Shown piece by piece: positions 55,694 through 62,296 of a stretch of 62,296 bases of DNA. This DNA comes from Glutinoglossum americanum. Its lineage: Eukaryota; Ascomycota; Geoglossomycetes; Geoglossales; Geoglossaceae. Every line of letters starts with the position of its first letter. Position 1 is the stretch's first letter. The DNA is taken from contig JAGHQL010000164.1 of the NCBI GenBank assembly GCA_020080175.1, positions 1 through 62,296 of the forward strand. Direction: 5' to 3'. The translations under genes and the position numbers were made by a program. The notes below the pieces were generated by a model. The model searched no databases. It had not been told where the DNA came from and saw only the letters and a program-made list of their open reading frames with translations.

Positions 55694-57475
55694 ATATACC
55701 AAGCTGATGACGGAGTGAGTGGGGCCTGACCGGGCCCTGCTAAAGGCGTCATAAGGAACCAGCGAGGAAGCACGGATGGCAGCAGGAGGGCCGCGCCCGC
55801 ACGCACGGACGAAGGCCTAGCGTAAGGTCGAAGACGTAGACATTGGCCAATCGAAGGGGGCCCAGAGCCTCGGGCCCCAGCCGCAATGAGTATATATGAG
55901 ACCAAGGAGGGCCTGAGAAGGAACCTCATCTGTTAAACCCTGTGGGCACTCTACACGTACCATTAAGCAAGAATCTATTCTACCCCCTCGCGCTGAGGCG
56001 GCCGGCCTCCTCCTGCTTCCTTCGTGACCGGCCATCCAAGAATAGCACCGGCCTTGATGCCCGCAGCACCCAGAACCCTCTTGGCCTTACTTACATAAGC
56101 CATCGTCACATTTGACCTATCCATCCCTGTCGCGCCTGTCAAGGAATCACGATGGAAGCAACCGGAAGTACAACACCAATAGTAGAGAACCCAACCAGAG
56201 CAATGCAATGGTTAGCGGAACAATTGACTACGATGCGGGAACAAATAAGGAGACAAGAAGGAACGATGGAAGGGGTGAGGATAGCAATGCAGAACTCTTC
56301 AGCAACCCAGGTGGTGCAAATCCCGGAGGCCAAGGCGGAGGCCGGCCGGATAGGGCACACTGGGGGACTCGCTGGTAAGACCACGTATCGGCACACACCA
56401 TTGCCGGAGTTTAATGGTAAAAGATCGAAGTTTAGGGATTTCATAAGCCATATGGGCTTTTACTTCGCTATGACTCGTCACATCTTCCCGGAGGAACGAC
56501 AACGTATCCTGTTCACCGTCATGCGCCTTAAAGGGGAGGCTTGTCGGTGGGCCGGATCTTACGTTAGGCGGTGTGAGGAAGACCTTTAACAGGTACTCAT
56601 GCTTCAGACCTATAAAGAATTTACGAAGGAAATGGAAAAGGTATTCGGGGATAGCGACGCTATAGCTATGGCGGAACTGCAGCTATGGGCCCTTCGACAA
56701 ACAAGCAGCGTACAAAGCTATGTGACCTCCTTTCGCGCCGTTACAGTCCACCTGCGGGGATGGGGGGCTTAGCCTCTCGCTTCTACGGCGGCCTTAAGGA
56801 GCCTATGAAGGACGACCTTACGAAGGCCGGGCGACCCGATGGCCTGACAGAACTCATTGATAGAGCCTTGGAACTGGACCGACGACGGTTTGAACGCAAT
56901 CAGGAACGAAAGGCCAGCGGATTTACCCTGGCAAGGAGGCCAGACCAGGGGAACACACCCTCTCCGTCCGGAGGAGCTTACAACCTAGGCGACCCCATAG
57001 CCTTGGATGCCACTATCCGAAATCAAAGAAGACTACCCGATGACGTTTATCAACACCGAAGGGAGAATAACTTATGCTTCGGATGTGGTAGCCTGAACCA
57101 CCAGAATCGAGGATGCCCCCGGGGCCCCCGCGAAAAGGTCAGAAGGCTAACGTATCGGCCACCCTCCAGCCGGCAAAGGAAGAGTCCGAGGCGGGACCAC
57201 GGGAGGAGCCTAAGGAGCAAGGGCCGCCCGAGCCGGAAAAGAATAGGGTCGGTGGCCTGGACCCGAGACCGACGGCCAGAGAAGCGGCCCCAGGGGAGCA
57301 GAGAGGGGGCGAGGGAGTGGAGGGATCTATTAAGGAAGCGGGAGAGGTTATTGCAATATTTATCATCAACTCGACAACCAGCTCAGAGCCACTTCACATT
57401 TTGGGCAGCCCTGCAACAGCCACCCGGCGAGGAGGTCGATCTGAACTTGTAACAACCCGTGTTGTTCCGACGTGA
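55694..57475 (+). mobile_element. Fossil of a Ty3/gypsy-type LTR retrotransposon: leader and gag only
   Basis: A gag-like region starts near 56152 (MEATGSTTPIVENPTRAMQW) and runs to about 57450. It shows the usual gag order: a coiled-coil N-terminus, a capsid-like central region (TPLPEFNGKRSKFRDFI; RFYGGLKEPMKDDL) and a CCHC zinc knuckle (CFGCGSLNHQNRGC, near 57075-57116). Upstream DNA from about 55700 with a TATATATGAG box near 55890 could be LTR and leader, but its limits are not resolved. A TGTAACAACCCG stretch at about 57450 may be the start of a second LTR. No protease, reverse transcriptase or integrase is seen. The copy is broken, with roughly two or three breaks in gag, and is truncated on the right by a pogo fragment. 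Old to middle-aged. Confidence 0.75.
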
Positions 57476-57960
57476 CCCCTTACATAGCCGACTTTATCAA
57501 AGTCATAAATACCATCAGGTACGATGCCACATTTGTGAATCATATTCCCTACTCGCTGAAGCCAGGCCCGTAACTTGTCTGGATCTCCACACTGAGCTCT
57601 TTGGTAATCGCATTTTTGCGTATATTTTGATTTCAGCCGGGTGTGGCGGTTGACAAAGTCGCGAGCCCAATTCTTTCCGACCAAGGCCATAGGTAAGATG
57701 ATACGTTGTCTGAGCAATAATCCAGCTGCCTCGTGTACGGCACGAGTTCCTGGTGGGTAACCGTGTTCGGTCCATTGATATAAACCGTTCTATAAGAACT
57801 TGCTCTTCGGTTTCAGTGCGCTTGTGGTTGTTTGCACGAAGTTCGATACGTGCAGTGCGTCCTCGTATGCGGTGAGCAAGAGTCGGATTTGGTACGTCAT
57901 AGAGCCGTGAGCCGGCCTGGCCGCTTGAAAGTTGACCCTTGCGAAGGGCCTAAAGTACGA
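57476..57960 (-). pseudogene. N-terminal fragment of a pogo-type transposase (family 1)
   Basis: On the minus strand this reads as the DNA-binding half of a pogo/Fot1 transposase. A psq-like helix-turn-helix (SRLYDVPNPTLAHRIRGR, near 57880) is followed, after a frame change near 57775, by the CENP-B-type domain (LVGKNWARDFVNRHTRLKSK, then DYQRAQCGDPDKLRAWLQRV) and the first catalytic block (VPDGIYDFDKVGY). There it stops at the junction with the gag fossil near 57476-57485. The rest of the DDE domain is missing. It differs clearly from the element at 58394-60180. Confidence 0.8.
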
Positions 57961-58393
57961 CCCTCTTTTCGCACCTTATCGATGCGTGTTTGAGGAGTAC
58001 ACATTATGGAGGATCCGGGTGGGAAAAACCGAAAATTTGTGGTATTTAGAAATCAACCCCCTTTTTTTTTGAAGGCCAAAGCAAACCCCCTCCTTTCTCT
58101 CTTCTCTCACCCCCCCATAACAGAACAACCTTGATCTTGCTCCCTCGATACCGCGACGACCCCCAAATCACACCAATCGGCCTGTGACACCACGGTGGGA
58201 TTTCCAGGATTTTATCCTCTACACTAAACCCCACGAAGTGGCCCCACTAGATGAGCTCGTAGCTAATAGTGGAATAGAGAGGTGGAAAGTTATCGTCACT
58301 TACCCGTGACACAGAGTTGAAGTTGGACGGATTAAGATGCACTTTGGGCGATCTTCACATCGAGCCTAGGTCTAGGTCAGATGTTCGCATGTA
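57961..58393. other. Unassigned DNA between two pogo copies
   Basis: No gene or repeat structure recognised. Contains a T9/C-rich stretch at 58060-58115. Confidence 0.4.
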
Positions 58394-60180
58394 CAGTACC
58401 CCACCGGGAACCGGGACACCTAGTATACCGGTGTCTATTGCTGAATGTCGACACGGATTACAGAGCTTATCTCACTCAGAATGCTGTCGCTCAGGCTATT
58501 GGGGTCTTCTTCTTCGCTTGAGGGCGTTACTGGTGTTTTGGGTCGCCGTGTTCGTCTTGTGCTGCGTCTGGGTCGAGAGGGTGTCCGGAGGCATTGTTTC
58601 TTACTCAACACCTCTCTAGTCTCCGCTATAGTCATTTCCCGACTTCCCTCTATTCTATGTCGCTTTTTTGATATCTTTTCCTTCTTTTTTTGATTATATA
58701 TCCATTGCTCTTGGTGTTCCTTTTCTGCAATTGTGGCGCTTGCAAATGCTGTTTGTGCTGCCTTGCCAATCTTTTCAACCATTGCTCCTACTACTTCCAA
58801 TTGAACTTCCTTATCATTTAAAAGTTCTCTTGTTGTTGCTATATTCTGAGCGACTTCCTTGGCATTTCTCGGCGTCTGAATAGGTGGTAACGGTGGTAGT
58901 GATGGTGGTGTAGCTTGTCGCACAGGTAACTTTCTTAACGCTGTTGCTGGATTTAATGAAACCAAGCCAGTACTTCGAAATCCTGCAATAATATTACACT
59001 CTATAAGTGCTTTAGGCTGTACTTTATCATATAACTCCAAAAATTGAGCCTTAGAAACTTGTGGTTCTCCCTATCTAAGAAGCTTATCTACTTCTCGGCG
59101 AAACTAGTGTTTGAGCGATGAGAACACTCCCACATCAAGTGGCTATAGCATATGTGAAGTATGCGCAGGTAAGCAAAGAAGAATAATCTTATGACTTTCA
59201 CAATACTGTATAAATTCTGGAGTCAAATGACTGCCGTGACCATCTAGAATAAGCAGACGATGCTTTCCTTTAGCTCTTTTAGCTGTATAATGATCAAAAT
59301 GCCGTTCTAACCATCTCAAGCTCAATTTATTATCAGTCCAGTCATTAGGACTAACAGATACCATCCAATCATTATCAATAGCATGATCAGTCTATATACT
59401 CTATAGATACTTTTCTTTAAAGATGATAAAAGGTGATAAAGTTGAACCGTCTACTGATACACATTCAATTACTATAACCAGTTGTCCTCTAGCTTCGCCT
59501 ATTCGTATAGCTGACTTAATTTGACATTTATCAATAATTGTATAAGCCTTTGCAGTCGCTCCTAGTTGAAATCCAGTTTCATCCACATTGTAGATATTAT
59601 GTGAATCTGGTGTGTATTGTTATAAAGCTAATCAGAACCTTTCAAACCACTTGTTAAAGTCATCAGATGTGCAAGCTACAATTCTAGCACGATCTTGGGG
59701 CTTAACAATAATTGTTTGAAGGTTTGGATGTTATTTAATAAAGCGTGTTGTCCAATTAACACCTAGAATGTGTGTAGAAATTGTATCTCGGTGCGATCGC
59801 TCGGCGTGATGAAGAATCAAGAACTCCGCCATTGACCTTAACATTTCATGATGAATGGGAAAGCCTTGACCTGCCCATCGCTGAATCCAACCTATCAATG
59901 CTTTCTCTTCACTTGGTGTGCATGCTTGTTGAGTTGCATGTGCTTGATTTTTTGGTAGTCGTCCATTTCATCTATAGGCCACGATGGTCTTAGGAGCCTC
60001 ATGAAGTCGTGCAGCTGCCCGTCCAGAAGGTGCAGTACCAGATTGAAGGGCTGCAAGTGAAAGATTAACTCTTGTATTATTGTCCATTTCAACTACAACA
60101 TATAGCGACCGTTGTGTTGGGCTCAATGGTGTCACGAAGAGTTGATGTGGTTGGGTGTCCCGGTTCCCGGTGGGGTACTG
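58394..60180 (-). mobile_element. Pogo/Fot1-type DNA transposon with intact terminal repeats (family 2)
   Basis: A 1787-bp element. Both ends begin CAGTACCCCACCGGGAACCG and match perfectly over 27 bp as inverted repeats (58394-58420 and 60154-60180). A TA flanks each side (58392-58393 and 60181-60182), the pogo target duplication. The minus strand carries a transposase in pieces: N-terminal helix-turn-helix (VNLSLAALQSGTAPSGRAAA), CENP-B-type region, NVDETGFQLGATAKAY (first Asp), RLLILDGHGSHLTPEFIQY (second Asp), LCLPAHTSHML (third region) and a Lys/Arg-rich tail to the stop near 58435. Several in-frame stops (for example near 59040, 59155 and 59400) mean it cannot make a full protein. It could still be mobilised in trans. 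The AT-rich composition of its middle differs from its flanks and would suit RIP-type mutation. Confidence 0.88.
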
Positions 60181-60182
60181 TA

Positions 60183-60932
60183 GTATGCCTACCTCGAACA
60201 CGTAAAAGGAATATATTGGGCAAGCCCAGGGCTTTATATTCCCCAGAACATGCTTTATGCGTTGGCGCAGCAAGCTGGACATGGAATTTGGGAAGAGGCC
60301 CCGACGGCGTTTGCTGAAGGAACGGGCTGCCCTCTGAAGATGGCGTCGAGATAGCTAAGACCCTGGAGGAATTAGAATCCTTAAATCGGGGCCCTTAGGG
60401 GGGAGGGCCGGGGTAGAGTCCGAGACAGACATTCGCGATGCACACGGTTGCCCGGCGTAGGTATTTGACGGTGTGGTTGTCACCCGGCAAATATTACCTA
60501 GGATTTAGCGGCCAAGTCTGGGGTAGGGGATACCTAGAGCTCAGGCGATGGCTAACTGATCTAGGTGGTTAGCGACACATAACCCCTTTTCGGAATCTCC
60601 TAGTTTAGGCATTCGCGTACATAGGCACGCTCATGGTAAATCGGGAATGACTTTTGGATCGTAGTTAACGGTGGGGACTCTACAGGTCAAAATTGAAAAG
60701 TGTCTTGTTAGATGGTGAGAACTCTTAAATGGAGCATAGAGCAACCAGTTGGAATGGAAGGTCCAATGCTTACACAGAACCACACTGTATTCATTCTTCT
60801 ATTACCGCATCCGTTTCGAGTGGCCGTACTCTTGCCGGGCCTTGATCGATAGGGTTGTCGGGGCCGAAGCATTATAACCTTTACCAGGTGTTTTAGGACA
60901 ACAGACATATACGCCAACTAGCGCCTAAAAAA
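60183..60932. other. Unassigned, repeat-like DNA
   Basis: No supported gene. Sequence around 60410-60620 (CCCGGCAAATATTACCTAGG and similar) resembles leader or LTR DNA in texture only. Lies between two pogo relics. Confidence 0.35.
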
Positions 60933-61190
60933 CTACATATCCCGACGTCGTAGACTAAGAAGAAATTTCTTGTGCTGATGTAAGGCGACGATTTGGAGCA
61001 ATAGAACCGTGTTTTGGTTTGATACCTTTAACGCGTTGCTGGGCTGTGCTTCGGGGCACATCATATGTTGATGTGGCAGCTCGGAAACTTGAAAATTGAC
61101 CTTGCTTGTAGGCATCGATAGCTAGATCTAATCTACCCTCTCGAAAAAGAGCATCTTGTTGTTGTGATGTGGCTATTGAAGCAGCAACTC
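60933..61190 (-). pseudogene. N-terminal fragment of a pogo-type transposase (family 3)
   Basis: The minus strand reads RLDLAIDAYKQGQFSSFRAA, TSTYDVPRSTAQQRVKGIK and SIAPNRRLTSAQEI, the psq-type helix-turn-helix and start of the CENP-B-like region. It ends at a stop near 60950 and no DDE part follows. It is a separate copy from the two pogo elements to the left. Confidence 0.8.
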
Positions 61191-61269
61191 AGCGATGCGC
61201 CGTGCAGTTGATAAAGTGGCCTGAATGCTTGTACGGCTAGCTTGCTTACCGAACACGCTAACACCCTTT

Positions 61270-61615
61270 AGGTGTGTCAGGAGCATTTAATTGCGTCTCA
61301 CATACCCGGCCGCTGCACAACCTGCAGAAACGGCGCATCGACCCTAGCACTACCAAACTGATCAGCAGCTTTCTTAAAAATAGAGCTACAGTTATCCGAC
61401 TAGACGAATACACTTCTGAACCGGTTATAGTAGATACAGGTATACCTCAAGGTCGCCACCATCGCCTATCCTATACCTCTTTTACAACGCAGACCTACTG
61501 GGCAGCTGTAATGATACATATGTGGGCACTACAGCAATTGGCTACATCTACGACATCGACATTATGGCACATGGGGATACTCCATGCCGAGAGGGAATTC
61601 AATTAGGGACGCTTT
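61270..61615 (+). pseudogene. LINE (Tad1/I-like) reverse-transcriptase fragment
   Basis: The plus strand reads SGAFNCVSHTRPLHNLQKRR (motif A region, with Asn where the catalytic Asp of FDxV should be), STTKLISSFLKNRATVIRLD, and DTGIPQG (motif B), all typical of fungal non-LTR reverse transcriptases. After a frame change near 61460 the other frame gives LFYNAD and YIYDIDIMAHGD, where YADD-type motif C should be. It is a short, dead internal fragment. No 5' part, endonuclease or poly-A tail is present. Confidence 0.8.
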
Positions 61616-62296
61616 GACCGTTCGATAAGGGTTGCTGCTGTCCGCCGCAGACTGGGAATCTAACCTGATCAGGAAATTAATATTTTAATATTAATTTCCT
61701 AGTCGGGTTAGATTCCGGGCTTGGGAGAAATCCTCATGGACAACACTTCAATGTCCTAGCTGCTGAGCGTGGGACCACTCGCAAAAAGGCATGCACAACA
61801 TCAGCCCGAAAGTGCAAGCGAACAGCAATACCTTCAGAGGGTGAGAAAGGGATTGAAGGAGGAAGCAACGGGGAAAGCGACAGCAGCTCTCACAACTGTA
61901 TTGTGGTTGAGCGACGGTCGCGAAACAGGTCCCGAATGATCATCTGTCCCGAATGGCCATCTTAGACTCTAGGGCGAGCAAGGAGCTGGACTAAGTGAGG
62001 TCATTGCAGTGGCAGAAAGCGGTCTTATATAATAACCATCTGAACGAGGTAGGTTTGTGTTGTTATTGGTGCCTTGTCCGCCTCAGCCAAGAAGGAGGTC
62101 CCGGCCTCAGGAGTATTACGTTTAGAATATAAAACTTTTCTACCCTAATGTTCCTACCTTCCTATTCGGGAATAGCTGGCAAGCCATGGCGCTCGGCCAG
62201 ACTCTGCTCTATATAAGAGCTGCTTTCCATTTACCTTCTGCGTTATCAAGAATGTAAGAGAGTTGCCATACTACGTTGTTTCGTGGCCAGGTGCCC
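61616..62296. other. Terminal unassigned region
   Basis: Contains the 62-bp palindrome at 61655-61716, then purine-rich DNA. A TATATAAGAG box near 62211 followed by a pyrimidine-rich stretch could be the promoter part of an LTR fossil that continues beyond the window; that is a guess. No gene seen. Confidence 0.35.
61655..61716. repeat. 62-bp palindrome
   Basis: Arms of 31 nt meet with no spacer: GGAATCTAACC at the left, GGTTAGATTCC at the right, and an AT-rich centre (AATTAATATT / AATATTAATT). Only about four mismatched pairs. It lies just right of the LINE fragment and could be a pair of abutting transposon ends. Confidence 0.85.

Noticed and set aside
62150-62296. LTR at the right edge of the window
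   Set aside because: Only a TATATAAGAG box and leader-like sequence; no terminal TG/CA, partner LTR or primer site can be seen.

Overview
The window looks like nuclear DNA of a filamentous ascomycete (Pezizomycotina). Introns are short (52-93 nt), with GT..AG ends and CTRAC-type branch sites. The gene set is fungal: Pam17, WSC-domain proteins, a DUF7704 protein, an Atg22-like permease, a Mae1-type anion transporter and a DHA2-type MFS pump. The mobile DNA (Tc1, pogo/Fot1, Tad1-like LINE, Ty3-type gag) also fits. Genes lie on both strands 0.4-4 kb apart, with no operon-like structure. I cannot name the genus; the roomy spacing and transposon load would suit an early-diverging lineage such as Pezizomycetes, but that is a guess. 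Splice sites were read by eye and checked only by reading frame and family fit.

Layout. 1-710: a dead Tc1/mariner transposase carrying two copies of a palindromic MITE. 1042-23439: DUF7704 membrane protein (+); flavin monooxygenase fused to DUF6314 (-); an 1809-aa Gln-rich protein of unknown function (-); a TPR/MYND protein (-); two tiny single-pass membrane proteins (+ and -); a nitrilase (+); PAM17 (+). 26330-30789: a secreted protein with a beta-propeller, ASH-like modules and three WSC domains (+). 31185-34640: an MBD4-type HhH-GPD DNA glycosylase that appears spliced to a very long basic disordered N-terminus (-). 35123-39849: a TDT/SLAC1-type organic-acid transporter and an Atg22-like permease, both multi-exon (+). 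42357-45368: an Arg-Asp-repeat protein (+). 49388-53093: a glyoxalase-fold protein and an MFS exporter (+).

From about 54.6 kb the window turns into a transposon graveyard: a decayed argininosuccinate lyase gene (-), a gag fossil of a Ty3-type LTR element, an N-terminal fragment of a pogo transposase, a pogo element with intact 27-bp terminal inverted repeats and TA target duplication, a further pogo fragment, a LINE reverse-transcriptase fragment and a 62-bp palindrome.

Most genes are unrelated housekeeping or accessory functions. The two adjacent transporters (organic acid export/import and vacuolar amino-acid efflux) are the only pair with an obvious shared theme. No CRISPR array, rRNA or convincing tRNA gene was seen.
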